DNA of 64,000 nucleotides from Nostoc sp. 'Lobaria pulmonaria (5183) cyanobiont' (lineage in GTDB: Bacteria > Cyanobacteriota > Cyanobacteriia > Cyanobacteriales > Nostocaceae): the NCBI RefSeq assembly GCF_002949795.1, contig NZ_CP026692.1, positions 5,378,545 to 5,442,544 of the forward strand. The letters are read 5' to 3'. The notes under the pieces are model-generated. The model saw only the letters and a program-made list of their open reading frames with translations. It did not search any database and was not told the DNA's origin. This document shows positions 32,154 through 41,567 of this stretch, in pieces. A program made the translations under genes and the position numbers. The stretch's first letter is position 1; every line of letters begins with the position of its first letter.

Positions 32154-33749
32154 TTAATGAGCGACAGCGCCACCAGTTGGCTTCACCTTTTTGAGGAATA
32201 AAATAGCAATGCCACTAACTAACAAAGCGATACCAATAAAGTAGAAACAATCGTTAAAAGCCATTACAAATGCTTCCCGGCGGACTATATTGGATATAGA
32301 TGCGATCGCTTCATTTTGGGCTGTACTCAAATCTGCTCCGCGACTAACAAAATACTGTGTCATCTGGTCAATTCGCTGTTGAGTTTCTGGATTATATAAA
32401 GATACTCCATCACCCAATCTATTCGAGTGAAATTGCTCTCTATTTGCCAATAAAGTCGCTAAAGAAGCAATTCCGATAGAACCGCCTAGATTCCGCATCA
32501 TATTAAATAAACCACTTGCCGAACCTGCTTCTTTCGGACTCAAACCAGCAGTGGCAATAGAACTAAGCGGCACCATAATTAGGGGTTGTCCCATCGCACG
32601 CACAAATTGCGACCAGCGTAATTGATCTAATCCTGTTTCATTAGTCATTCCAGAGTTCATAAATGCACTAATGGAAAACAAAGTCACACCAAAAGCTACC
32701 ATGAAACGCACGTCAATGCGTTGCATCAATTTCGGGATGAGGGGAATAATAAATAGTTGGGGAATACCAGCCCAAATCAATACTTCACCAATTTGCAGAG
32801 CATTGTATTTTTGAATTTGGGCAAGATACAACGGTAAAATATAAATTGAACCATACAATCCTACTCCCAACGACACATTGACAATACTGGCTAAACCAAA
32901 GTTCCGCCTAAGTACAAGCCGTAAATTAATAAATGGTTGTTTACGAGTTAATTCTATAAAGAAAAATATCGCCAAAAAAATTACCGCGATTACACTTAAG
33001 CGCACAATTAACGCTGAACCAAACCAATCTTTACGGCTACCTTCTTCTAAAACAACTTGCAGGGAACCTAAGCCAATAGCCATCGCAATAATTCCCCACC
33101 AGTCACCTTGTTTGAGTAAATTAATTTGGGGTTTTTCTTGCTTAATTCCGTACCAAACACCAGCCAGCATTAATGCCCCTGGAATTACATTTATATAAAA
33201 GTTGTATTCCCAACCAAAATTTTCTGTTAACCAACCTCCTAATGTTGGGCCAATTGAGGGTGCAAAAACTGCACTAAACCCAAATGCAGCCAGTCCGACT
33301 GATTGTTTTGATTGGGGTAAAGTTGTTAAGACAACTGTCATAGCTGTAGGAATTAAAACTCCTCCACTAAAACCTTGTAAGACCCGAAAGAAAATCATGG
33401 AATTGAGATCCCACGACCAACCACAGCAAATAGAAAAGAAGATAAATAGTGCAGTATTGACTAATAAATAACGTTGCAGAGAAAATACTCGTGACAACCA
33501 TCCTGTTAGAGGAATTACCACAATTTCTGCTACGAGATACGCGGTAGAAATCCAAGAACCTTCTTCGAGAGTTGCTCCTAAACTTGCTTGAATATATTCC
33601 AGCGAAGCATTAGTTATTTGAATATCCAATACCGCCATAAATGCACCAAGCATACTAGCTAATACACCAATCCAGGTTTTTAGCGGTACATACTCTGGTG
33701 GTAAAGCAGGATTTTGCCCTTGCTGACGAATTACACCTGTATTAGCCAT
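32154..33749 (-). CDS. DHA2 family MFS drug exporter (EmrB/QacA type)
   Basis: 531 residues, 14 predicted transmembrane helices. Motifs: LGAFMAVLDIQITNASLEYI in helix 1 (motif D1, L-D-x-T/x-x-N), YLVAEIVVIPLTGWLSRVFS (motif A), and RVLQGFSGGVLIPTAMTVVL (motif B, with the R-x-x-Q-G-x-G pattern), GPTLGGWLTENFGWEYNFYI (motif C). Last gene of a four-gene minus-strand cluster with MarR, HlyD and another MFS. EmrA-like HlyD plus EmrB-like MFS make a tripartite pump with TolC that expels hydrophobic compounds. Confidence 0.92.
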   Translation of the reverse strand: MANTGVIRQQGQNPALPPEYVPLKTWIGVLASMLGAFMAVLDIQITNASLEYIQASLGATLEEGSWISTAYLVAEIVVIPLTGWLSRVFSLQRYLLVNTALFIFFSICCGWSWDLNSMIFFRVLQGFSGGVLIPTAMTVVLTTLPQSKQSVGLAAFGFSAVFAPSIGPTLGGWLTENFGWEYNFYINVIPGALMLAGVWYGIKQEKPQINLLKQGDWWGIIAMAIGLGSLQVVLEEGSRKDWFGSALIVRLSVIAVIFLAIFFFIELTRKQPFINLRLVLRRNFGLASIVNVSLGVGLYGSIYILPLYLAQIQKYNALQIGEVLIWAGIPQLFIIPLIPKLMQRIDVRFMVAFGVTLFSISAFMNSGMTNETGLDQLRWSQFVRAMGQPLIMVPLSSIATAGLSPKEAGSASGLFNMMRNLGGSIGIASLATLLANREQFHSNRLGDGVSLYNPETQQRIDQMTQYFVSRGADLSTAQNEAIASISNIVRREAFVMAFNDCFYFIGIALLVSGIAILFLKKVKPTGGAVAH

Positions 33750-33902
33750 AACTTTGTTCCATTTTCAAGGTTAAGTAGCAAAAAATGTTCTTTGCCTCTG
33801 CGTGAGCTTGAATCAGCAATGCTAAAAATTAAAAAAGAATTGCTATAGAAAGCTCCATTAAGATAAATCTAAATTTAACTGCGGTTATTTATCTTAAACT
33901 TC

Positions 33903-35153
33903 TTAAGTCGTAATAATCCCCTTTTGCTCATAAATTGGACGCATTATTTTTCTTAAAGCAGGCAACTGTCTGCTAAAAATAATTGACCCTAAAATACAAG
34001 CTATCCCATCAATCATTAAAGTGTTAGGAGCGCCAATATGACTTGCTAAAAAACCTCCTAATAAATTACCCACGGGAATCATCCCCAAAAATGACATTGT
34101 ATATAAGCTCATCAATCGCCCGCGTTTATCGTCTTCGACAATGGTTTGTAAAAATGTGTTGCTAGCAGCAATCTGGAGAATTGTTCCTAAGCCAACGAAT
34201 AACATTGTAAATAAAGAAAGTGGTAAAAATCGAGACAAAGAAAAGCCGATTAAACCAGCTCCTAAAATTGCTGGAGCTAAAGCAATCAATTTGCCAATTC
34301 CTAAGATGGTTTGGCGCGTAGCTAGATAAATACCACCAGTTAAGGCTCCAACTCCAGATGCCGCCATCAAAAAACCCAAACTTTCTGCACCACCTTTAAG
34401 AACTTGTTCGGCAATAACTGGGACGAGAATAGTGTTTTGCAGCCCCATCAGACTAACTAAAGCTGATAGTAATAAGACAGAACGAATAGGTGGAAAGCTA
34501 AAAGCATATACAAATCCCTCTTTGACTTTTTGCAAGGGATTACCGTCAGTTACCAAATTTTTCCAAGGTTCAACTTTCATCGCCAATAAAGCGGCGATTA
34601 CAGCAACATAGCTCAAACCATCAATTAAAAAACAATAGCCAGTTCCAATACCAGCAATTAATAAACCCGCGATCGCAGGGCCAATTAATCGCGCACCGTT
34701 AACCATCGTGGAGTTGATAGCGATCGCATTGGCTAAATCTCCTCTGTTTTCAACCAATTCTGGCACAAAAGCTTGACGGGCTGGCGCATCTAAGGCGTTA
34801 ATAAATCCTTGGAACAAACTCAAGGCGATGATCTGCCATACCTCAATCACACCAGTCAGCGCCAGCACTGCTAATGTTAACGATTGAATCATCGCCAAGA
34901 TTTGCGTACCAATTAAGGTGCGATACCGAGAAAAGCGATCTACAAATACTCCGCCAAAGGGAGCTAAAAAAAAGTTAGGAATTTGACTCGAAAATCCCAC
35001 AACTCCTAGCATTAATGGGGATTTTGTCAAGTCATAAACTAGCCAAATTGTGGCAAGTTGCGTCATCCACGTCCCAATTAGGGAAATACCTTGTCCAGCA
35101 AAAAACAGCTGGTAGTTTCTTGATCTTAAAGCAGGTAGTAGCGATTTTCTCAT
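33903..35153 (-). CDS. MFS_3 / EntS-like MFS transporter
   Basis: 416 residues with 12 predicted helices. Start LRSRNYQLFFAGQGISLIGT WMTQLATIWLVYDLTKSP is the signature of the MFS_3 (enterobactin exporter, DUF894-type) group; GGVFVDRFSRYRTLIG is motif A; ALDAPARQAFVPELVENRGD LANAIAINS is strongly conserved. Exports siderophores or hydrophobic compounds. Lies between the HlyD and DHA2 genes with spacings of about 130-150 bp, so it is probably in the same regulatory unit. Confidence 0.9.
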   Translation of the reverse strand: MRKSLLPALRSRNYQLFFAGQGISLIGTWMTQLATIWLVYDLTKSPLMLGVVGFSSQIPNFFLAPFGGVFVDRFSRYRTLIGTQILAMIQSLTLAVLALTGVIEVWQIIALSLFQGFINALDAPARQAFVPELVENRGDLANAIAINSTMVNGARLIGPAIAGLLIAGIGTGYCFLIDGLSYVAVIAALLAMKVEPWKNLVTDGNPLQKVKEGFVYAFSFPPIRSVLLLSALVSLMGLQNTILVPVIAEQVLKGGAESLGFLMAASGVGALTGGIYLATRQTILGIGKLIALAPAILGAGLIGFSLSRFLPLSLFTMLFVGLGTILQIAASNTFLQTIVEDDKRGRLMSLYTMSFLGMIPVGNLLGGFLASHIGAPNTLMIDGIACILGSIIFSRQLPALRKIMRPIYEQKGIITT

Positions 35154-35283
35154 GTCAGGCTTGTTTTATACCAATCTGCTTTCATAGATATCATCTCACC
35201 TGATCTCTATACGCCTCTCTTTAGATGTAGGAGAATGTCATAAGCAGAAAGAGGTTTTTCATCTGTTTTAAGCCGATTTGGTA

Positions 35284-36756
35284 TTACTTGACTTCCACCG
35301 CAACTTCCGCAGACATCCCAGGAGTAATCCGCGATTCGTATCCTTGAATGCTCTTTTGGTCGAAAACTATTTTAACAGGAATGCGTTGGACAACTTTAGT
35401 AAAGTTACCTGTAGCATTATCGGGTGGCAATAAGGCAAACTGAGCGCCGGAAGCTGGGGAAATACTGTCAACACGCCCAATAAAGGTATGATGAGGGAAA
35501 GTATCCAGCTTGATTTCTACTGGCTCTCCTGGACGCATCTTTTCTAATTGAGTTTCTTTAAAGTTCGCAATTACCCAATAGCTGTTATCCACGATCGCCA
35601 TTAATGGTGTTCCCGATTGCACTCGGTTGCCAATTTCGACGTTTTTTCTACCTACCCGTCCAGCACTGGGGGCAGTAACATTCGCATAAGATAGTTGCAA
35701 TTGTGCGTCTTTGAGCGATGCTTCTGATTGGGCGATCGCCGCTTTTGCTGCTTCGTATTGACTACGTTTGACTGTGGTATCTTGTCCACCTGCGGTAGCT
35801 TGTTGCAATCCTCCTTTAGATGCTGCCAATTTAGCTTGGGCGTTGGTGACATTTTCTTGCGCTTGTGCTAATTGAGACTGGGCTTTGGCGACACCAACTT
35901 TGGCGGAGGCTAACTGGGCTTGGGCTTGTTGTACTCCCTGAATTGCAGCGTTTTTCTGTGCCCTAGCCACATCATAAGCAGCCTTGGCTGTGTCTAGTTG
36001 CTGACGAGGAATCGCACCTGTTTTATACAATTCGTTGTAACGATTGTAATCTGCTTGGGCTTTTTCCAAATTCGCGTTTGTTTGCGCTACCTGCGCTTGG
36101 GCGGCGGGAATCCCAGCTTGAGCTTCTTGTACTGTTGCTTGAGCGGCGGGAATCCCAGCTTGGGCTTCTTGTACTGCTGCTTGGGCTGTAGAAATTGCTG
36201 CTACTGCACCACTGACATCTCCTTGCGCTTGAGTTGTTTTACCAGTAGTGGTTTGTGAACTCAAAGCAATATTTGCTTGGGCGGCTTGCGCCTGACCACG
36301 AGCATTTTCTAGGGCGGCTTGTGCTTGTTGCACCTTGCTTTGATAGTCCCGTGGATCTAACTTCACTAACAATTGTCCCGGTTGCACCAGTTGGTTATCA
36401 TTCACTAGCACTTCACTTATAGTTCCGGGAATGCGGCTACTAACTTGGTGAATGTTTCCCGCAACGGTGGCGTTGTCAGTTTCCTGGTGGGTGGAGGCGT
36501 ATTGCCAGTAGTGAAGACCAAAAGTGCCTGCGGCGATCGCACCCACACCTAATCCTGCCAAAATTAAACCAGTCGGTCTTTTCCGCTTCGGTTTCGCTGC
36601 AACTTCTTTCTCTGTCTCAGGAATTACAACAGGTGCTTCTGCTGTTGCGGATGTATCTGCGGTAACAGTTTCTAAAGTCTCTAAATCGGGAATCACTTCT
36701 TTTTCTAAAATTGGGGTTTTGTGTCCGTTGCGTCCGTTCAAAGTATTAGCACCCAT
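35284..36756 (-). CDS. HlyD/EmrA family membrane-fusion protein
   Basis: 490 residues. Cytosolic Glu/Thr/Val-rich N-terminus, one transmembrane helix (LILAGLGVGAIAAGTFGLHYW), lipoyl half (HQETDNATVAGNIHQVSSRI PGTISEVLVNDNQ), a long Ala/Gln coiled-coil hairpin (about 140-340), and the C-terminal barrel (YANVTAPSAGRVGRKNVEIG, VIANFKETQLEKMRPGEPVE). The hairpin contains an internal duplication (AQAGIPAAQATVQE twice), longer than in E. coli EmrA. Forms the periplasmic bridge of the pump with the MFS downstream. Confidence 0.92.
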   Translation of the reverse strand: MGANTLNGRNGHKTPILEKEVIPDLETLETVTADTSATAEAPVVIPETEKEVAAKPKRKRPTGLILAGLGVGAIAAGTFGLHYWQYASTHQETDNATVAGNIHQVSSRIPGTISEVLVNDNQLVQPGQLLVKLDPRDYQSKVQQAQAALENARGQAQAAQANIALSSQTTTGKTTQAQGDVSGAVAAISTAQAAVQEAQAGIPAAQATVQEAQAGIPAAQAQVAQTNANLEKAQADYNRYNELYKTGAIPRQQLDTAKAAYDVARAQKNAAIQGVQQAQAQLASAKVGVAKAQSQLAQAQENVTNAQAKLAASKGGLQQATAGGQDTTVKRSQYEAAKAAIAQSEASLKDAQLQLSYANVTAPSAGRVGRKNVEIGNRVQSGTPLMAIVDNSYWVIANFKETQLEKMRPGEPVEIKLDTFPHHTFIGRVDSISPASGAQFALLPPDNATGNFTKVVQRIPVKIVFDQKSIQGYESRITPGMSAEVAVEVK

Positions 36757-36810
36757 GATTGTTAACTTCCTTGTGCGTTCAATAACTTGATTAATAGTCT
36801 TTTATTTAAA

Positions 36811-36861
36811 ATGCGTAATATTCCCTGAAAAAAAACTTATTTCCTTAGTATGCGTAATATT
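36811..36861. promoter_or_regulatory. repeated ATGCGTAATATT sites upstream of the HlyD gene
   Basis: The 12-mer ATGCGTAATATT stands at 36811-36822 and again at 36850-36861, 39 bp apart, between marR and hlyD. Direct, spaced repeats in this position are candidate binding sites for the MarR regulator of the cluster. Confidence 0.5.
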
Positions 36862-36917
36862 ATCTCAAAACATATCTTTACACTGCCTCCCCCGGTCGGG
36901 TGATTATGGCATTATCT

Positions 36918-37385
36918 TTAGGAGAGGTTAGCGATCGCCCGGTTCAAGATTTGGGAAAATAGTTCTCGGTCAGCGAAGGAAATACCGTCCATTGCTTCAT
37001 CACGCACTGTTGCCGCAATAGGCGGTAAGACAGCTTCTAGTTGCTTACCTGCATCCGTGAGCCAGATTCGCCAGATGCGGCGATCGTGAGTGTCGCGTTC
37101 TCGACGCACTAAGCCGCGTTCTTCCATCCGATCTAGTACGCCTGTTAAAGTCCCTCCCACTTGTTTGAGTTTGTCACCAATACTAGAAGTAGGTAAACCA
37201 TCTTCTTGCCAAAGACAGCACAACACCAACCAGTGAAATGGCGTAAGTCCAAAGGGTTCTAGCCTCTCAGTAAACTTGCGACTCAGCAGTTGCGAGACTA
37301 ATTTGATTCTGTAGCCCAAATTGTATGGTGCCAGATTTTGCTGCCACGACTCTAAAGGTGGGGAGTGATTAGATGTAGAAACCAT
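36918..37385 (-). CDS. MarR family transcriptional regulator
   Basis: 155 residues. Winged-helix pattern: GYRIKLVSQLLSRKFTERLE PFGLTPFHWLVLCCLWQEDG, the recognition helix LPTSSIGDKLKQVGGTLTGVL DRMEERGLVRRERDTHDRRI and the wing with R-R-I-W-R-I-W-L-T. MarR proteins bind palindromes and let go on binding phenolic or hydrophobic ligands. First in the pump cluster; likely local repressor, as EmrR is for emrAB. GTACGTAC palindrome near 37402 could be its own operator. Confidence 0.9.
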   Translation of the reverse strand: MVSTSNHSPPLESWQQNLAPYNLGYRIKLVSQLLSRKFTERLEPFGLTPFHWLVLCCLWQEDGLPTSSIGDKLKQVGGTLTGVLDRMEERGLVRRERDTHDRRIWRIWLTDAGKQLEAVLPPIAATVRDEAMDGISFADRELFSQILNRAIANLS

Positions 37386-37459
37386 TTAAGAAAATACTTA
37401 GTGTACGTACTATTATACCTAAATCAATATCATTTAACAATACTTGCTTTGCATCCGTC

Positions 37460-39118
37460 TTAGGGAAGAACTTGAATCAACTGGTACTTTTTGACTGTAC
37501 CGATAATGCGGTAAGTCCGAGATAATTTAGGGGACTGGTCAGTATAGATCAAAGCATAGCTTAAAGCTGGTATTTGGGAAATAGAGCCTACTTGTTGGGG
37601 GTGAATAGAAAGATAGAAATTAAGCAATACTTGGGTTTTCTGGTCTATTTGCACATAGTAGATAGGATGAGATTGGATAATTGAAGCGATCGCACTTTGT
37701 TGTAAAAAAGTTCTTAAAATAGGATTATAGTCACTTAACAAACCGAGGCTACCCATCGTCGCCAAAGTTAGCCAACAGGTAATTAACCATCCTGCAATCC
37801 AGTAACGGGCTGTGAGAAACTTCTTGCTAAAGTGGTAGCGACTAATCCACACCACAGGTAAAATTAACCAACCCAACCCCATAGCTAAGGTAATAGTTGC
37901 ATACTTGCGGATGTCAGAACCACCGTAACTAATAATAACAGTACTTGCTATTACAAGAAAAACACCGAATCCACCAAAGCCATAACTGAGGTTTCGAGGA
38001 AGATTATTCTTTGCAAAAAGGTTCAATATATTTTTTCTACCTTTTTTAAGAAATAATTGTGAGTGAATTCCTGTCTGGTAAATATTGCCTAACCAGCTTA
38101 AACCCACAGATGCCAACAAAGCTATAAACGGATAAAGGCAAAGACTATAGTGAGATAAACGAGTGCTAAAAATGCTCAATTCTACAAATAAGACAAGTGG
38201 AAAACCAACTAATATTAATTGGTAAAGAGGAATGGGACGACGGACAGTTAAAAACAAACCTAAAAGTCCGAAAAAAGGCCAAGGAAATGCTTTTAAAGGA
38301 ATATTCCATACATAGAATAGCGGCCCATTATGCTCCCGATCTTCAGAACCTAGCTGCACAACAAACTTAAGCAACTCCTCAAAACTCTGATTTCCATAGT
38401 GCAGCCAGCTTAACCACAGCCAAATGCCAGTGGGTATTAAACCTACGCAAAAGCCCAGATATAAAATTGGATTAGTAAGATGACGATGACGGTGATGTTC
38501 CCAAATTAAATAAGGTAATAAAGCTATAATTGGCAAAAAAATCATAAAGCTTCTGACTAAGAAGCCTAAACCTAAACTGAAACCAGCTAGAAAACTCCAA
38601 AAATAGTGATATTTAGGATGTAATTCTGTTTTTATTAAAGAAAAAATAGCTAAAAGTACCAAGAAAATCATCGGTACATCAGGCGTACTTAAGCGAGAGT
38701 ATTGTAGCCAGAGAAATTCCCCACTTAAAATAGCAGTAGCTAGCCAAGCTAATTTTTTGCCTAGCATAATTTTGCCAATTTCATACACCAGCCATAAGCT
38801 AAAAATGCTAGCAATCATACTAGGAAGACGCGCACTAGTATCACTGATACCAAACAACTTGTAGAAACTGGCGATTAACCAATAAGGTCCAGGTGTTTTA
38901 TGATGTGCCGTTTCCCAAGGAGTTATCCAATTACCAGAATCAAACATCAGACGGGCACGCGAAGCGTAAAGGGCTTCATCATGTGCCATCAGGCTATTGT
39001 GCCCAGAAGTAAATAATAATAAGGGTAGCATCCAAAGGAACAAACTTAAATAGGGTAACGATTCTACCAGGCGGATTTTTCGCCAAATATGCTGCCAGAA
39101 GTGTAGTTTATGGAACAT
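37460..39118 (-). CDS. GT39 family membrane glycosyltransferase (ArnT/PMT-like)
   Basis: 552 residues with 10-12 predicted membrane helices. The first loop has HDEALYASRARLMFDSGNWI, with the D-E catalytic acidic pair and the TPWETAHHKTPGPYWLIASF substrate loop seen in ArnT-like transferases that move a sugar from a polyprenyl-phosphate donor to lipid or protein. The C-terminal periplasmic part is IHPQQVGSISQIPALSYALI-like. Divergent from the methyltransferase gene. Acceptor unknown. Confidence 0.82.
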   Translation of the reverse strand: MFHKLHFWQHIWRKIRLVESLPYLSLFLWMLPLLLFTSGHNSLMAHDEALYASRARLMFDSGNWITPWETAHHKTPGPYWLIASFYKLFGISDTSARLPSMIASIFSLWLVYEIGKIMLGKKLAWLATAILSGEFLWLQYSRLSTPDVPMIFLVLLAIFSLIKTELHPKYHYFWSFLAGFSLGLGFLVRSFMIFLPIIALLPYLIWEHHRHRHLTNPILYLGFCVGLIPTGIWLWLSWLHYGNQSFEELLKFVVQLGSEDREHNGPLFYVWNIPLKAFPWPFFGLLGLFLTVRRPIPLYQLILVGFPLVLFVELSIFSTRLSHYSLCLYPFIALLASVGLSWLGNIYQTGIHSQLFLKKGRKNILNLFAKNNLPRNLSYGFGGFGVFLVIASTVIISYGGSDIRKYATITLAMGLGWLILPVVWISRYHFSKKFLTARYWIAGWLITCWLTLATMGSLGLLSDYNPILRTFLQQSAIASIIQSHPIYYVQIDQKTQVLLNFYLSIHPQQVGSISQIPALSYALIYTDQSPKLSRTYRIIGTVKKYQLIQVLP

Positions 39119-39255
39119 TGAATTGATAAAATTGAATGCTGCTATTTATACTCGTTTAAGTGTCCTGTTGTTATTAAAATATGTTACATAGTGATTGTTG
39201 AAAAATACTTGAAATTGCCGCTATTTTCCGAAAAAGTTCTCCAAAACAGAGATTT

Positions 39256-39900
39256 ATGCAGTTAAGACCGAATCAACGCCTGAAATTAGATGACACAGAC
39301 GATAAGCTGTTCTACGCCTATCCTCGCTTCGTTACCCATGTGGATGAAGGATTTATTCAACAGCTAACGGATTTATACCGCGATCGCCTCAAACCCAACA
39401 CTCGTATTTTTGATATGATGAGCAGCTGGGTGTCTCATCTACCAGAAGAGATGCAGTTTGACCATGTGGAGGGACACGGACTCAACGCTGAGGAATTAGC
39501 ACGAAATCCCCACTTAAATCATTACTTTGTGCAAAATCTTAACGAAAATCCCCAGCTACCTTTACCAGATGAAGATTTTGATGCTGTTCTCAATTGCGTA
39601 TCTGTGCAATATGTGCAATATCCAGAAGCAGTATTTTCCGAAATGTACCGTATCCTAAAACCCGGTGGTGTTGCAATTATCAGCTTTTCTAACCGGATGT
39701 TTTTTGAAAAGGCGATTCAAGCTTGGCGAGAGGCTTCAGAGGCACAGCGAGTTGAATTAGTCAAAGAGTATTTTGCCTCAGTTCCAGGATTTACAACCGC
39801 AGAAGTTATAGCTCATAAATCAACATTACCGAATTTATTACAGTGGTTGGGTGCAGCTGGAGGAGATCCGTTTTATGCGGTTATAGCTTATCGTAGTTAA
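39256..39900 (+). CDS. SAM-dependent methyltransferase (class I)
   Basis: 214 residues. The SAM fold is shown by RIFDMMSSWVSHLPEEM, LPDEDFDAVLNCVSVQYVQY (motif II, post-I region) and the typical YRILKPGGVAIISFSNRMFF. The glycine-rich motif I is replaced by DMMSSWVSHLP, as in a well-known cyanobacterial/plant subgroup of methyltransferase-like proteins (type 11). Substrate unknown. Confidence 0.82.
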   Translation: MQLRPNQRLKLDDTDDKLFYAYPRFVTHVDEGFIQQLTDLYRDRLKPNTRIFDMMSSWVSHLPEEMQFDHVEGHGLNAEELARNPHLNHYFVQNLNENPQLPLPDEDFDAVLNCVSVQYVQYPEAVFSEMYRILKPGGVAIISFSNRMFFEKAIQAWREASEAQRVELVKEYFASVPGFTTAEVIAHKSTLPNLLQWLGAAGGDPFYAVIAYRS

Positions 39901-40015
39901 GTCAAATATTCACTAGTACAGCACGACGTGAATCCAGCTACCATCTCAAAGACAAGGGGCAAAATCTCCTTGTTAAACATTTTTGTGATTTGTTGTATAT
40001 ACATAATTTCTGTAA

Positions 40016-40471
40016 ATGAATTATTGGCTAATGAAATCAGAACCAGAAGCCTATAGTATTGCTGACCTTCAACAGCAGAAAGAGACTATCTGGGACGGTG
40101 TTCGCAATTATCAAGCTCGCAACTTTTTGCGCCTTATGGATGAAGGAGACTTAGCTTTTTTCTATCACTCCAGCACTAATCCTCCCGGTATTGCTGGGTT
40201 AATGCGTGTAGTGAAAAAAGATATTGCTGATCCGACTCAGTTTGAGCCAGAAAGTAAATATTACGACCCGAAATCAAATTCTGAATCCCCTCGGTGGCAA
40301 ACAGTTGTAGTAGAATTTGTTGAGACTTTTTCTAATCCCATCTTGTTATCAATACTCAAAGAGAAGTTTAGCGCTGAAGAGTTAATGTTGGTGAGACAAG
40401 GAAATCGGTTATCGGTGATGCCTGTCCCTGAAGCAGTAGCTTTGAAAATTCTGGCGATGAAAACCTCCTAG
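40016..40471 (+). CDS. EVE domain protein
   Basis: 151 residues, MNYWLMKSEPEAYSIADLQQ QKETIWDGVRNYQARNFLR, DLAFFYHSSTNPPGIAGLMR, ESPRWQTVVVEFVETF, LMLVRQGNRLSVMPVPEAVA: complete EVE (PUA-like) domain as in thymocyte nuclear protein 1. EVE domains read modified bases in DNA or RNA and often accompany restriction and defence genes in bacteria; as a single-domain protein its ligand is unclear. Confidence 0.92.
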   Translation: MNYWLMKSEPEAYSIADLQQQKETIWDGVRNYQARNFLRLMDEGDLAFFYHSSTNPPGIAGLMRVVKKDIADPTQFEPESKYYDPKSNSESPRWQTVVVEFVETFSNPILLSILKEKFSAEELMLVRQGNRLSVMPVPEAVALKILAMKTS

Positions 40472-40657
40472 TTAAAATAATTCGTAATTCGTAATACATT
40501 TTTAAGGAAGGTTGATTAACTGAACATAATGTGATTTATTCTTGCCCACTTACAGCAAATTTCAAGGAAAGTGAGATACACAACGATTCGTCTGTTATCC
40601 AGGTAGAAAACGTGTTTTACTCCTGAATTCGGAATTCGGAATTCTGCTATATTTAGT

Positions 40658-41482
40658 TCACACCCATTGCACAGGATCTAATTGATAGTAACGTTGCAGT
40701 TGCTCATAAAGTGCTGGATGCTTAGACAACAATTGGTGCGGTTTTTCAAAGAATGTCTCAGTCGCTACGGCGAAAAATTCTGCGGGATTCGTTGCGCCAT
40801 AGCTATCCATTACCGTCTTTGTACCTTGTAGAACATCATTACAAAGTTGCTGATATGCTTCTGTCATCACTTTAGCCCAAATAGGATAGTCTGAGTTGTG
40901 TTGCAGTATCGGAACTCCTTCAGCTTTACCATCTTCTTGATCCAATTGATGGGCAAATTCATGAAGCACAACGTTACGTCCATCTCTCCAGTTATTAATG
41001 TCTTGTTTCACTTGTTCCCAAGACAGCACTACTTGGTCATTTGTCCACGATTCACCCAGTCTCGCCACACGCCTTTCTTCAACAACATATTTTCCGACAG
41101 AAGTTGTTTCCTGAACAAAATAAGCGTTAGGATACACCAGAATTGAACGAAGTCTGGGGAAGTACTGCCCACGTTCATTTAATAGAAGTAAACAGGCGAC
41201 AGCAGCAAGAGTCAGTTTCATTTCCTCTGTCACCTGTAATCCTCTACAGCCAATAAATTGCTTTTCTGCTAAGAAAACTTGAATATGTCCCTGAAGTCGT
41301 CTGATTTCATTGGGAGAAAGACAGAGATAAATGGGAAGATTATTCTCAATAATGGCATTCCAAAGTGGGGGAAAAGAACGATGTTTGAGCCGATTTCTTT
41401 GCCTTTTTACTAGAATCGGATTGAATAAAATCCCAGCGAGAATCAGCCCAATGAGGAAAAAGAAAACTATGATTTTAATCAT
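40658..41482 (-). CDS. mtfA: MtfA-like zinc metallopeptidase (M90)
   Basis: 274 residues with an N-terminal membrane anchor (IIVFFFLIGLILAGILFNPI), which E. coli MtfA lacks, then the peptidase domain. Zn site HEFAHQLD (H174-E175..H178), later TETFFEKP with the third ligand glutamate. IPLF-like PPLWNAIIENNLPIYLCLSP and RGLQVTEEMKLTLAAVACLL are typical of the family. MtfA binds the Mlc repressor in enterobacteria; that link is not expected here. Presumed membrane-bound protease. Confidence 0.88.
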   Translation of the reverse strand: MIKIIVFFFLIGLILAGILFNPILVKRQRNRLKHRSFPPLWNAIIENNLPIYLCLSPNEIRRLQGHIQVFLAEKQFIGCRGLQVTEEMKLTLAAVACLLLLNERGQYFPRLRSILVYPNAYFVQETTSVGKYVVEERRVARLGESWTNDQVVLSWEQVKQDINNWRDGRNVVLHEFAHQLDQEDGKAEGVPILQHNSDYPIWAKVMTEAYQQLCNDVLQGTKTVMDSYGATNPAEFFAVATETFFEKPHQLLSKHPALYEQLQRYYQLDPVQWV

Positions 41483-41567
41483 TGACTTTTGAGCAACTTA
41501 CATATTTAATTCCCTAGTAAGCAGAAAGTTTAGAATAATTGTTATTGTTGTGCCTCACTAACTACTG

